Source: UBA4465 sp002292365 (GTDB lineage Bacteria > Bacteroidota > Bacteroidia > Cytophagales > Cyclobacteriaceae). From it: a DNA stretch of 64,000 nucleotides. Under the pieces are notes generated by a model that ran no database searches, was not told the DNA's origin, and saw only the letters and a program-made list of their open reading frames with translations. Numbering within the stretch: the stretch's first letter is position 1; every line of letters starts with the position of its first letter. The position numbers were made by a program, and so were the translations under genes. Shown piece after piece: positions 54,035 to 63,630 of this stretch. Where the stretch lies: contig CALSQY010000004.1 in the NCBI GenBank assembly GCA_943788615.1, positions 744,001 to 808,000 on the forward strand. Direction: 5' to 3'.

Positions 54035-55466
54035 ATATCTGGTCACGTTATGGATTGCTTTTGGATGGATATCCTCTTATGGGCAAATCAATTACTCACT
54101 GGAGGACATCATTCAGAAGGTTAAAGTACAATCTACCCGATCTAAAGAAGCCGAAACGAGGAAAGAAAATAGGTATTGGCAATATAAATATTATCAATCC
54201 AATTATAATCCTCAACTTAGATTACAAGGTAATTCTCCTGGTTATAATAGAGACTTTAACCAAAATCGCTTGGACGATGGCACTATAGTATTCCAAGAGC
54301 AAGAACAAACCTTTACCTATGCCAATCTCAGTCTTCAACAACCTTTGGCTATTTCGGGAGGACAAATATCCATCAATTCTGATGTTTACCGATGGAAAAA
54401 TATCCCACTAAATTCGCGCTCATGGAACAGTACATTGATCAATATTAAGATTGATCAACCCATTATAGGATTCAACCCGTTAAAATGGGACAAAATGACT
54501 GAACCCCTTAGATATGAAGAATCTAAGCGTGCCTACGTAGAAGAAATGGAATATATTTCCAGCTTAACTGTAGACCTGTTTTTTGACTATCTAGATGCAC
54601 AAATTGGATATGATATTGCCAGATTCAATCTGGTCCGAAATGACACGATTTATAATATAGAAAAAGGCAGATATAATATTGGAACTACCTCTCGAGACAA
54701 ACTACTACAAGTAGAGCTTCAACTCCTAAGATCTCAGCAACAATTGACACAGGCCAAGCTAGATTTACAATCTTCTGAATTGGAAATCAAAACATTTATT
54801 GGTATTGATGAAGTCTTCGATCTCATCATCCCTAACAAAATACCTGATTTAAAAGTTAACATAGATGAAGCCATCAATTATGCCTCTGCCAATAGATCTG
54901 ACTTTATCGCATTTGAACGACGTCAATTGGAAGCAGATAGACAAATCGCTCAAGCCAAAAACAATCGCTACAGACTCGACATGACAGCCTCTTATGGTCT
55001 AACGGGAACGGGTCAAAATCTAGAAGATTCTTTTCAAGAACCGAATAATCAGCAGAGACTCAATATCCAGTTCAATATCCCCATCATAGATTGGGGTCGA
55101 AACAAAGCCAGTATGAAAACTGCCTTGGCCAATAAAAAATTAGAATCTTATGTAATCACCCAAGATCAGCGAAGTTTTCTCCAAGAAATAACCACGCTTG
55201 TCGCCCAATTTGAGGTATTGAAATCACAAATAGAAATTTCTGAACAATCTGATTTAGTGGCACAAGAAAGATACAATGTTTCTCAAAATCAATATTTAAT
55301 TGGTAAAATAGACATTACCAACCTAAATATTGCACTCACGGAAAAAGACCAAGCCAAGCGGAGCTATTTAGCCGCACTTCGAAGTTATTGGAAAGCTTAC
55401 TTCAATTTGAGAAGATTAACACTTTATGATTTTTCTCATGATGAATTGCTCTATCAGGAAGATTAA
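54027..55466 (+). CDS. TolC-family outer-membrane channel of the MacAB-like operon
   Basis: A 479-residue efflux protein. The signal peptide ends SSYGQ near residue 20. Two repeats of long helices follow, with landmarks LSLQQPLAISGGQISINSDVYR near residues 92-113 and QFNIPIIDWGRNKASMKTALANKK near residue 350. It overlaps the permease gene by 8 bases. With the adaptor and permease it would make a tripartite machine spanning both membranes. No substrate can be inferred. Confidence 0.88.
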   Translation: MNKYLVTLWIAFGWISSYGQINYSLEDIIQKVKVQSTRSKEAETRKENRYWQYKYYQSNYNPQLRLQGNSPGYNRDFNQNRLDDGTIVFQEQEQTFTYANLSLQQPLAISGGQISINSDVYRWKNIPLNSRSWNSTLINIKIDQPIIGFNPLKWDKMTEPLRYEESKRAYVEEMEYISSLTVDLFFDYLDAQIGYDIARFNLVRNDTIYNIEKGRYNIGTTSRDKLLQVELQLLRSQQQLTQAKLDLQSSELEIKTFIGIDEVFDLIIPNKIPDLKVNIDEAINYASANRSDFIAFERRQLEADRQIAQAKNNRYRLDMTASYGLTGTGQNLEDSFQEPNNQQRLNIQFNIPIIDWGRNKASMKTALANKKLESYVITQDQRSFLQEITTLVAQFEVLKSQIEISEQSDLVAQERYNVSQNQYLIGKIDITNLNIALTEKDQAKRSYLAALRSYWKAYFNLRRLTLYDFSHDELLYQED

Positions 55467-55539
55467 GGATCTTCTAATGCAATTGTTTAAACTCCTGTCA
55501 TACTTTCTCATTAACTTTGAGCAGCTCAATTTCTAAAAT

Positions 55540-56265
55540 ATGTCTTTAGCCAAAGAACTTAATAAGCAAGGCAACTTGTTATTCAAATACAGGGGAACTC
55601 TTCCTTTGATTATATTATCGGTAGCCTTTCTGGTTTTTATTTTGAAGTTGCAAGCACCTAGCGCCTATGTCAATTACGATTATTATCCCTTTGGTTGCTT
55701 AGCTATAGCTTTATTTGGCCAATTCATCCGATTAATAACAGTAGGGTATACTGCAGATCTAACTTCGGGTAGAAATACAGAAGGACAACTGGCCAATGTA
55801 CTAAATACGAAGGGCATTTACTCTATCGTAAGACATCCCCTCTATTTAGGTAATTTCTTTATGTGGCTGGGCCTCTGCCTACTCACGCAAGACTTGTGGT
55901 TTACGATCTCCTTTATCTTGATTTATTGGGTGTACTATGAACGTATCATGTTTGCAGAAGAAGCATTTTTGATTAATAAATTCGGAGATACCTACCTTGA
56001 ATGGGCCTCATTAAGACCTGCTTTTTGGCCGAATTTCATTATTTGGAAATCATCAACCTCCAACTTTAATTGGAAAAAAATACTCAAAAATGAAAAAAAT
56101 GGCATTACCGCTCTTTTTTCATTATTTTGGTTATTTAATTTCATTGAAGTAGGGATCATCTCCGGGAATTGGTCTCTCAAACCTAATCTTTGGTTGTACT
56201 CAATGGTATTAAGTATAATTTATTATATCCTAATGAAGGTCCTCATGAAATTGCAACTAATTTGA
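55540..56265 (+). CDS. ICMT-like membrane methyltransferase
   Basis: A 241-residue integral membrane protein with about six helices. The core of the isoprenylcysteine carboxyl/phospholipid methyltransferase family is clear: GIYSIVRHPLYLGNFFMWLGL near residues 90-110, with the RHP-x-Y motif, and YYERIMFAEEAFLINKFG near residue 129 with the Glu that contacts S-adenosylmethionine. Bacterial members methylate lipids or other small targets and the true target here is unknown. Its 3' end is 8 bases from the convergent SDR gene. Confidence 0.82.
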   Translation: MSLAKELNKQGNLLFKYRGTLPLIILSVAFLVFILKLQAPSAYVNYDYYPFGCLAIALFGQFIRLITVGYTADLTSGRNTEGQLANVLNTKGIYSIVRHPLYLGNFFMWLGLCLLTQDLWFTISFILIYWVYYERIMFAEEAFLINKFGDTYLEWASLRPAFWPNFIIWKSSTSNFNWKKILKNEKNGITALFSLFWLFNFIEVGIISGNWSLKPNLWLYSMVLSIIYYILMKVLMKLQLI

Positions 56266-56273
56266 AAAGATGT

Positions 56274-57203
56274 TTATACTTTTCTGATTTTATACATGCC
56301 TTTGATATAGTTCCAAGCCATTTTGAGTTTAGATCCGGACTTATTGCGCGCCATTTCCATAGCATCCCAAAGTTCCTCGGGAATTTGATCTAATTGATTA
56401 AATTCTCCGGCTCCTTTGAGCCACTCTCCACCATCGATAGTCACTACTTCTCCATTGACATATGCCGAAAAATCTGATGCCAGATACGCTGCTAAATTGG
56501 CCAACTCTTGATGCTCTCCTACCCTTCCCACAGGTATCTTTAGAGCTGGATCATACTTCTCTCTTAATTTACCAGGCATCAATCTACTCCATGCTCCCTC
56601 AGTAGGAAAAGGACCAGGAGCTATGGCATTACTTCTAATACCATACTTGGCCCATTCTACTGCCAAAGATCTGGTCATAGCCAAAATCCCTGCCTTAGCT
56701 GCTGCACTAGGGACCACATAGCCTGATCCTGTCCATGCGTACGTGGTCACGATATTTAAAATGGTTCCATTTTTCTTTTTCGCTATCCAATCCTTACCCA
56801 TGCACAAGGTAAAATTATAACTGCCTTTGAGTACTATGTCTACCACCGTATCAAAAGCCCGATGTGATAATCTTTCTGTAGGACTCACAAAATTTCCTGC
56901 CGCATTGTTTAAAAGAACATCAATAGGCCCCAGCGTTTCCTGGGTCGTTTTAATGACTTGTTCAACTTGATCATAATCCCTTACATCACAAGCAAGTGGT
57001 AATACTTTATTTCCACTCAGTTCATGGATTTCCTGAGCTGTTTTTTCGAGTACCTCTATTTTTCGACTGCAAATCATGACACTTGCTCCCAACTTGGAAA
57101 AATAAGTAGTCATTGATTTACCTAATCCAGTACCTCCTCCTGTGACTATTATTACCTTCCCTTTAAAGACGTCATCTTTAAACATTCCCTCCGAGTAATT
57201 CAT
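56274..57203 (-). CDS. Short-chain dehydrogenase, 2,4-dienoyl-CoA reductase-like
   Basis: A 309-residue SDR. The cofactor motif is TGGGTGLGKSM near residues 20-30, followed by CSRK, which suits NADPH. NNAAG is near residue 97. The Tyr-Lys pair of most SDRs is not present in the usual place: the segment reads YVVPSAAAKAGILAM, where the Ser-Ala-Ala-Ala-Lys pattern resembles 2,4-dienoyl-CoA reductases. These enzymes reduce dienoyl-CoA during breakdown of unsaturated fatty acids. The start may be residue 1 or the Met at 7. It is convergent with the ICMT-like gene. The family call is strong, the precise substrate moderate. Confidence 0.82.
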   Translation of the reverse strand: MNYSEGMFKDDVFKGKVIIVTGGGTGLGKSMTTYFSKLGASVMICSRKIEVLEKTAQEIHELSGNKVLPLACDVRDYDQVEQVIKTTQETLGPIDVLLNNAAGNFVSPTERLSHRAFDTVVDIVLKGSYNFTLCMGKDWIAKKKNGTILNIVTTYAWTGSGYVVPSAAAKAGILAMTRSLAVEWAKYGIRSNAIAPGPFPTEGAWSRLMPGKLREKYDPALKIPVGRVGEHQELANLAAYLASDFSAYVNGEVVTIDGGEWLKGAGEFNQLDQIPEELWDAMEMARNKSGSKLKMAWNYIKGMYKIRKV

Positions 57204-57337
57204 ATGTAGTCTGTTAAATAATATTTTTAAGTAATTTAAAATATTTTCGCAATAATGTGAATAATAAATGAATCAATAAAAATGTTTTAAATTGAAATTA
57301 TTCTTATTACCTAATCCATTTTTTTTAAAAATTAGTT

Positions 57338-58006
57338 ATGAAAAATTTTATTCAATTCCTGATGACTGTCCTTATTTTTTGGATAGGCTTCAACTTAACT
57401 TACGCCCAAGGAAGACTAACTGCGGAAGAACTACTTGCCAAATCTATCGAATTCCATGATCCGGAGCATCAATGGAATCAGATTAACTCTATCCTCAATT
57501 TTGAGGAGCAACATCCTGAAAAAGCGATTCGAAAAACCCAAGTACACATCGATAACTCGACAGGCTATTTTAAACTGAATCGCGGAGATGAGGAAATCAG
57601 TGGTATGTCTCTAGATTCATGCTTTATTATAAAAGGATCTGTTAGCTGCCAGCGAGCAGAGTTGATGAGGGATTATTATCTATACCTGTGGGGACTACCT
57701 ATGAAGCTCAAGGATGCCAATACTCCACTACAACAAACAGTAAATACTGAAACCATAAAAGACATTGATTACTTTACGATTCAAGTGAATTATCCGATGG
57801 ATACCTGGACCTTCTTTTTAAATAAAGAGGATTACAGCTTACAAGCCTACCGGTTCATCAAGCCAGATAAAAGCGGTGAATTAATTGAGTTAGCTGATCT
57901 AGTCAGCGTAGGAGCTATGAGAATTCCAAAAATCCGAAAATGGTTTACCCTACCCCAAAACAACTATATCGCCACTGATATTTTAATGACCAGTAAAGCT
58001 TATTAA
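57338..58006 (+). CDS. DUF6503-type exported protein
   Basis: A 222-residue periplasmic protein with a signal peptide ending NLTYAQ near residue 24. It opens with a helical ELLAKSIEFHDP segment and then alternates strands in a LolA/LppX-like way, including FKLNRGDEEISG, YLWGLPMKLKD and FTIQVNYPMDTWTFFLNK. It fits the Bacteroidota family DUF6503. No enzyme motif is visible. A lipid- or lipoprotein-holding role is possible from the strand pattern, but this is weak. It is separated from neighbours on both sides, without operon partners. Confidence 0.72.
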   Translation: MKNFIQFLMTVLIFWIGFNLTYAQGRLTAEELLAKSIEFHDPEHQWNQINSILNFEEQHPEKAIRKTQVHIDNSTGYFKLNRGDEEISGMSLDSCFIIKGSVSCQRAELMRDYYLYLWGLPMKLKDANTPLQQTVNTETIKDIDYFTIQVNYPMDTWTFFLNKEDYSLQAYRFIKPDKSGELIELADLVSVGAMRIPKIRKWFTLPQNNYIATDILMTSKAY

Positions 58007-58308
58007 AGAATATAAAAAAACAAAAATCCTCACTTAAAACCACAGATCAAAGCAAATAGATTAAACGATCAAAGCCCAAAACTGACTATGGAATTTTTTT
58101 TATCTCTGATAATAAAATTTAAAAAGATTTAGTAGTAGTTGATTGAATTTATTTAGGTTAAACGTCTATACGGATCTTCAAATTGGAAGCATTTGATTTA
58201 GCATTAAATTCACAGAGCCCACCCTATTATGACGATTCAGGTGAAACTAAACGATTACATCTATTTTAAAAACATTCTAGTCCTAAGTCCACCTTATTTC
58301 AATCAATT
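58007..58308. other. Intergenic region, nothing recognised
   Basis: About 300 AT-rich bases between two 3' ends. No gene-like frame, hairpin terminator or repeat was found that I would defend. Confidence 0.55.
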
Positions 58309-61300
58309 TCACCTCAGAAAGGCGATATCGGTTACCGCACATATGGGCTTAGTTTCTTCTGATTTAAATAACATATATAGATCATGCATCTCCTCAAATT
58401 CAGACACATCAAATTTTAAATTTGAGGGCCCTACATCTAGAAGACCTTGCTCAATATTCAGAGACTGAATTATAGCGCCTCCCGCACTATCCATTCTCAA
58501 CTCCAAGATACCACCATTCATATATTGAGGATGTTGCAATATGGTAACATTCACTGCACTGATGCCCTTAAAATCAATATCTTCATAGACATAGTATGAT
58601 CCTGCTTCCCCAATAACCAACGCGAGTGCCTCATCAAGCCCAGGAACCGTACCTGCCTCAACATTCATAGATTGTGTTCTAAATCCATCATCAAAGTTTA
58701 CCGCAGATATGATTGGTTTTCTCAAAACCAATGTTTGCTGCTGAGTCAAAGGACCGATTATTTTCCCTCCTTTATCCGTATATGAGGCCTTAAAAACATA
58801 AACTCCTTGGCTTTCCTTCTTCATATGTTCTTGAAAATTATACTTTCCTGAAGTAGGTAAGTTATTAACTATATCTTGTCGATCCAATGAGAGAATATAA
58901 TCAACTATTGAACCTGCGTCACTATCGGCTAAAGCCGGATGAGCGGCCATGGCAACTTCTCCCCAAACTCCGGAGCCGCCATTTTGAATCTTCTCAACCA
59001 AATAATTTTTTGCAGCTAAATTCATTTGATACTTTTTCGAAATCGCATAAAAAGAAGGTCCAATAGACTTCTTTTTATCTTGATGACAAGAACTACAATC
59101 AGAACTTTGAATCAAGAATTTGCCCAAACTCAACTGTTTCAATGTACCATGGCCTATGGCAATCACATTCCTGTCTAATCCTTCGTGAAGATAATCAATG
59201 GTCGTGATTACCTCATCTTCCGTAATTCCTGCTCCCAGGGTTCCATCTTCTTCATCTCTCACAGCTATTTGATAGCTCAAGATACTGTTATCCCAATAAA
59301 AACTCCTATTACTATTTATATCAATGTTCAGTTGAGGCATCGCATTGCCCACCTTAAATTTAATACTTGAACTTCCCAAAGCACCTTCTTCGTCTTTAAC
59401 TTCAAGGGATACCGAATATAATCCCGGATCTTCGAATATAAAGGAGGTTTCTTTTTCTATTGAAATAATTTGATCGCCCAAACGCCATTCATAAGTGAGA
59501 CTATCCCCATCACGATCATAAGAATCTGCTGCAGAAAGTGCTGCACGAAAAGGTGATTTTCCATATTCTATCGGCGTCCCAATTTTTGCTATGGGTTTTC
59601 TATTGGATCTATTGTAGGTCAAGTGCACTAACCTTGCATCAGAATTTTGCTGAAACCAGGCCGATCCATATTCGAGCACATACAAATCTCCCTCTGGGCC
59701 AAAGGCCATATCTGTTGGATTACTGAATTCTTTCTCCAACAGAAAACGCTCCATCCGGACATAATTCCCTTCCTCATCTAAGGTCACAGACATCATCCAT
59801 CCCCGCATCCATTCATAAATAAATAATTTACCATCATAATATTTAGGGAATTTACTTTCGGTTTCTGGATAATCATCTTGATAATACGTAGGCCCTGCCA
59901 TAGCGGTTCGACCCCCATTTCCAAGTAATGGGAATTCCGATGAGTTATCATAAGAATACCACAAGAATGCAGGTTGTGCGGGGGGTAATATTTTCGCTCC
60001 TGTATTGTATTGGGAATCATTGATTGGCTTTAAAGGGTCAAAAATCTTTCCCGACTTTTGAGTATCCCAATCATAATCATTATAGGCCAGATTGTTTCCA
60101 ACAAATAAGGGCCATCCGAAGTTGCCTGCGACACGGGCTTGATTAATCTCATCGTGACCGCGGGGCCCTCTGTTGACATCTGATTCATTCGCATCGGGTC
60201 CTACATCTCCCCAATATAAAAACCCTTTATGATCATCAAATGCCATCCTGTATGGATTTCTACAGCCCATCACATAAATTTCAGGTCTGCCTTCGCTTCC
60301 GTCTTGCGGAAATAAATTACCCTGAGGAATACTATACCCTTCCTTCTCTACTTTTATTCTTAATATTTTACCCCGCAAATCATCGGTATTTGCAGATGAT
60401 TTTCTGGCATCCCATGGCTCCCTACCGGAGCGATCATCTATTGGTGAATATCCATCCGATGCATGGGGATTGGTATTGTCCCCAACCGCTATGTAAAGCA
60501 TTTGATCCGGACCAAACTCCAAGGAACCGGCTGAATGACAGCATTCCAATCTTTGCGTGGGAATGTTAAGCAATATTTGCTCAGATTTTATATCGATTGA
60601 ACGATAATCAGCATTCATAGTAAATGAAGAAATTATTTGCATAGAGTCCACCGGATGAGATCTGAAAAAGTAGATTTGTCTATTTTGCTCAACTTGTGGA
60701 TCTAATGCAACTCCCAATAATCCATCTTCAAAATCAGTACATACCTCGAATTTGTGTAGGAGATTGGTTTGCTTGGTTAGTCCATCATATAACATGACCT
60801 CACCATGCCTTTGAATAAAAACAACATTCCCATTGGGCAATACCTCAAGCTCCATGGGCTCATTTAAATTCTCATCTAATATCTCAATATCGAAGCGGTT
60901 GTCTTCTGGTACAATATTAGATTTCCTATAATCTATCCTTTGCCTTGGACCTGCGGCATACTGAATACCCCCCCATACATGTTCAATAAAAAAGGGTTCA
61001 ATATAACTCTCCTCTGTGTGTCCCAGACCGGTGTACCACATACGTCCTCCATCAAAATCTCTGTACCAACTGATGGGATGATTGGAGCCATTTTTGCCTC
61101 CCTGATAAGTTGCTTCGTTGACCTCCATCAATACATTAATATCCGGATGGATAGCTCTATAATTATACCATTCATCGGTATGAACCCAATTATGGGATAA
61201 ATGATGCGTTGAAAGATGATCCCTATTTAGCACGTTAATGGTCGCTTCTGCCGGTTCAGGATGACTCTCAAAATAAGCACCTACCAATTGATTGTAGTAA

Positions 61301-61689
61301 GGCCATTTATATTCCGTATCTGTTGCCGAATGAATTCCGACAAATCCTCCTCCCGCTTGGATAAACCGCTGTAATTCTAATTGCTGATCCTCATCTAAGA
61401 TGTCTCCAGTCGTATTTAAAAAAACGATTACATTTATGTCTGCCAATACTCTTTCATTGAATACCTCAGCCTCTTCTGAAAAGATCAGCTCAAACCTATT
61501 TTGATCCGCTATATTTTGAAGCATTTTTTGTCCATCCTCGATAGAACTGTGTCTGAATCCCTCTGTTTTTGAAAAAACCAAGAGCTTGAGATAATCATTT
61601 TGATCCTCTTTTATCAAAAAGAACCATAAGCCTGACATCATAGCTAGCAATCCAAAAAACCATCCTATTTTATTTTTAATACCCTTCAT
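58309..61689 (-). CDS. ThuA / PQQ-type sugar dehydrogenase / PKD / cytochrome c / CBM6 fusion
   Basis: An 1126-residue exported multi-domain protein. An N-terminal membrane anchor (KIGWFFGLLAMMSGLWFFLI) is followed by a ThuA-like domain (about 32-250; FSKTEGFRHSSIEDGQKML, GGGFVGIHSATDTEY). Next comes a six-bladed glucose/sorbosone dehydrogenase propeller (about 265-690; LLGVALDPQVEQNRQIYFF, RGKILRIKVEKEGYSIPQGN). A PKD domain (about 695-775; SYDRDGDSLTYEWRLGD) precedes a class I cytochrome c with CSSCH near residue 865. A C-terminal carbohydrate-binding module type 6-like domain spans about 995-1126. It probably oxidises a sugar and passes electrons to its own haem. The sugar is unknown. Such fusions are known in Bacteroidota. 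Confidence 0.9.
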   Translation of the reverse strand: MKGIKNKIGWFFGLLAMMSGLWFFLIKEDQNDYLKLLVFSKTEGFRHSSIEDGQKMLQNIADQNRFELIFSEEAEVFNERVLADINVIVFLNTTGDILDEDQQLELQRFIQAGGGFVGIHSATDTEYKWPYYNQLVGAYFESHPEPAEATINVLNRDHLSTHHLSHNWVHTDEWYNYRAIHPDINVLMEVNEATYQGGKNGSNHPISWYRDFDGGRMWYTGLGHTEESYIEPFFIEHVWGGIQYAAGPRQRIDYRKSNIVPEDNRFDIEILDENLNEPMELEVLPNGNVVFIQRHGEVMLYDGLTKQTNLLHKFEVCTDFEDGLLGVALDPQVEQNRQIYFFRSHPVDSMQIISSFTMNADYRSIDIKSEQILLNIPTQRLECCHSAGSLEFGPDQMLYIAVGDNTNPHASDGYSPIDDRSGREPWDARKSSANTDDLRGKILRIKVEKEGYSIPQGNLFPQDGSEGRPEIYVMGCRNPYRMAFDDHKGFLYWGDVGPDANESDVNRGPRGHDEINQARVAGNFGWPLFVGNNLAYNDYDWDTQKSGKIFDPLKPINDSQYNTGAKILPPAQPAFLWYSYDNSSEFPLLGNGGRTAMAGPTYYQDDYPETESKFPKYYDGKLFIYEWMRGWMMSVTLDEEGNYVRMERFLLEKEFSNPTDMAFGPEGDLYVLEYGSAWFQQNSDARLVHLTYNRSNRKPIAKIGTPIEYGKSPFRAALSAADSYDRDGDSLTYEWRLGDQIISIEKETSFIFEDPGLYSVSLEVKDEEGALGSSSIKFKVGNAMPQLNIDINSNRSFYWDNSILSYQIAVRDEEDGTLGAGITEDEVITTIDYLHEGLDRNVIAIGHGTLKQLSLGKFLIQSSDCSSCHQDKKKSIGPSFYAISKKYQMNLAAKNYLVEKIQNGGSGVWGEVAMAAHPALADSDAGSIVDYILSLDRQDIVNNLPTSGKYNFQEHMKKESQGVYVFKASYTDKGGKIIGPLTQQQTLVLRKPIISAVNFDDGFRTQSMNVEAGTVPGLDEALALVIGEAGSYYVYEDIDFKGISAVNVTILQHPQYMNGGILELRMDSAGGAIIQSLNIEQGLLDVGPSNLKFDVSEFEEMHDLYMLFKSEETKPICAVTDIAFLR

Positions 61690-61741
61690 ATGAATGCTAA
61701 AACAATAAACAACCCTTTACTCTAATATAGTGATCAATGGA

Positions 61742-61773
61742 CAAAGTGTATTCGACATTCTAAAAAAATCAAA
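61742..61773 (-). promoter_or_regulatory. Candidate promoter of the ThuA-dehydrogenase gene
   Basis: On the minus strand TTTG (61773-61770) is followed after 19 bases by TACACTTTG (61750-61742), which has one base more than TAnnTTTG. The start codon at 61689 is about 50 bases downstream. Confidence 0.4.
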
Positions 61774-61846
61774 GTATATAAAAAAAAATACTTCATAATT
61801 CAAAGTGCAAATTTGAAGAAGATCAGGTTATAAAGTAGACATATTG

Positions 61847-61854
61847 TATTTTTG
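61847..61854 (+). promoter_or_regulatory. -7 box directly before the hypothetical gene at 61858
   Basis: TATTTTTG is a perfect TAnnTTTG and ends three bases before the ATG at 61858. This predicts a leaderless transcript and argues against the TTG start at 61852, which lies within the box. Confidence 0.45.
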
Positions 61855-61857
61855 ACT

Positions 61858-62346
61858 ATGCGAATCGCCTCCCTATTAGAAATTAAAAAAGACCTCAAAC
61901 AAAAAACCAAACAAGAACTTATCGAATTAATACTCAAATTAACTAAATACAAAGTAGAAAATAAAGAACTATTGGCCTACCTACTTTTTGAATCAGCATA
62001 TGAAAATCATTTTATATCAAAAATTGAATCAGAAATAGACCTTCAATTTGCCCATATCAATTTTAAAAGTAATTATATCATCAATAAGAACATTCGAAAA
62101 ATTAAAAGATATATTGTAAAACAAATTCGTTTCTCAAAACAAAAAGAAACGGAAATAGCCCTGCGCATTCATTTTTGCAAAAACCTTGTCAAAATACAAT
62201 CAAAATACAATTTCAATAATATCCGCCATCAAATGCTGACGCGTCAAATTGAAATTATTAGAAAAGCTTTAGCTTATCTACATGAAGATTTACAATTTGA
62301 CTATGAGCTAGAGTTAAGTACAGTATTGAAGCAAGTAGCCCACTAA
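61858..62346 (+). CDS. Conserved hypothetical helical protein
   Basis: A 162-residue, Lys- and Ile-rich, mostly helical cytosolic protein. It opens MRIASLLEIKKDLKQKTKQE, followed by ELIELILKLTKYKVENKELLAYLLFE, a pattern I have met in Bacteroidota hypotheticals of similar length. No enzymatic motif, zinc site or signal peptide is seen. The start at 61858 is chosen because the promoter-like box overlaps the TTG alternative. It has no operon partner; a broken DUF885 gene follows. Confidence 0.65.
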   Translation: MRIASLLEIKKDLKQKTKQELIELILKLTKYKVENKELLAYLLFESAYENHFISKIESEIDLQFAHINFKSNYIINKNIRKIKRYIVKQIRFSKQKETEIALRIHFCKNLVKIQSKYNFNNIRHQMLTRQIEIIRKALAYLHEDLQFDYELELSTVLKQVAH

Positions 62347-62382
62347 AAAAAAAACTTATTAAGGTAACTTTTTACATTTTTG

Positions 62383-63585
62383 GACGTAAAAGGATCTATT
62401 CCTAAAAAAACTTTAAAAGCAGGGGGTCATTTCAATAATAAATTAGCACAGCTTGAGGGTCTTACTGACCAGGAAAAGTAAGCATACAAAATCTAGGTAG
62501 AAAATGAAATAAGAACTACAGTGTTCGAGGCATATGGCGCTCTTATCTTGTACTTCGAAGCATTAAAATATGAAGCAACAACAAAAGATGGGGTTTGAAA
62601 TTTACCAGATGGAGATGACTTTTATCAATACCAATTATCAGAAAATACAACCACCGACTATACCCCTGAAAAGGTACACCAAATTGGATTATCGGAGGTT
62701 GCTCGAATCAAAACAGAAATGTGGAATATCTTGATCCTTGAAGGTTATACGGATACTACCAAATCAATCGGAGAAATCATCCAAAAATTAAAAAAGGAAG
62801 AACGCTTTCTGTACCAAAATAATGATGAGGGCAGAAAGAAAGTCATTGAACGATACAATGATATCTTAGATCAAATCAACGATGGTCTCAATGAAGCATT
62901 TGATATCCGACCCTAACCGTCTAAAGAAGTAAAAAGAGTTCCTGAGTTTAAAGAAGCAGGTGCTGTTCGTGCACATTATGAGCAACCACTTATGGATAGA
63001 TCAAAAGGTGGTAACTTTTTGCTAACTTAAGAGACGTTACAGAAACTGTTTAGTTTGGGATGAAGACCTTGGCCTATCATGAAGGGATCCCGGGGCATCA
63101 TTTCCATATAGCGATACAAGGAGAATTGAAAAATGTTCTAATTTTCAGGACATTTCCCTTTTCACGGCATACACAGAGGGCTGGGCATTGTATGCCGAAA
63201 GTCTCGCGTGGGAGTTAGGTTTTTATGAAAATGACCCTTTTGGCAATTTAGGAAAACTTCAAGCAGAAATGTTTAGAGCCGTTCGTCTTGTCGTGGATTT
63301 AGGTATTCATTATAAAAAATGGACTCGCGAAGAAGCCATTGAATACATGATTTCCAATATAGGAATGACCACAGGAGAAGTTATTACTGAAATCGAACGT
63401 TACATCGTAATGCCAGGTCAGGCATGCGGGTATAAAATAGGTATGATGAAGATATTAGAGCTCAGAGAAAAAGCAAGCTTGGTAATTAGTTTAAATTAAA
63501 AGAATTTCACAATGTAGTATTGAAAATTGGCGCAGTTCCTTTAGATATTTTGGAAGAAATTATCAACAATTATATTAATGCGTAG
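62383..63585 (+). pseudogene. Heavily degraded DUF885-family peptidase gene
   Basis: Homology to DUF885 (putative zinc peptidase) runs through several frames. The pieces in order are: HFNNKLAQLEGLTDQEK with in-frame TAA (62479) and TAG (62494); NLPDGDDFYQYQLSENTTTDYTP preceded by TGA in place of Trp (62596); EKVHQIGLSEVARIKTEM; and a stop at 62914. Next is AGAVRAHYEQPLMD, a frameshift in the GGNFF-ANLRD region, and a TAG before FGMKTLAYHEGIPGHHF (63078-63101, metal-binding HEGIPGHH). Then come a further frameshift, WALYAESLAWELGFYENDP and RYIVMPGQACGYKIG. A final shifted tail is EFHNVVLKIGAVPLDILEE. The N-terminal half and signal peptide are missing. At least five stops and several frameshifts leave no function. 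Confidence 0.85.
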
Positions 63586-63630
63586 CTGATCAATAGTGAT
63601 GACTCGTCTGAATATTGATGAACATTAATT

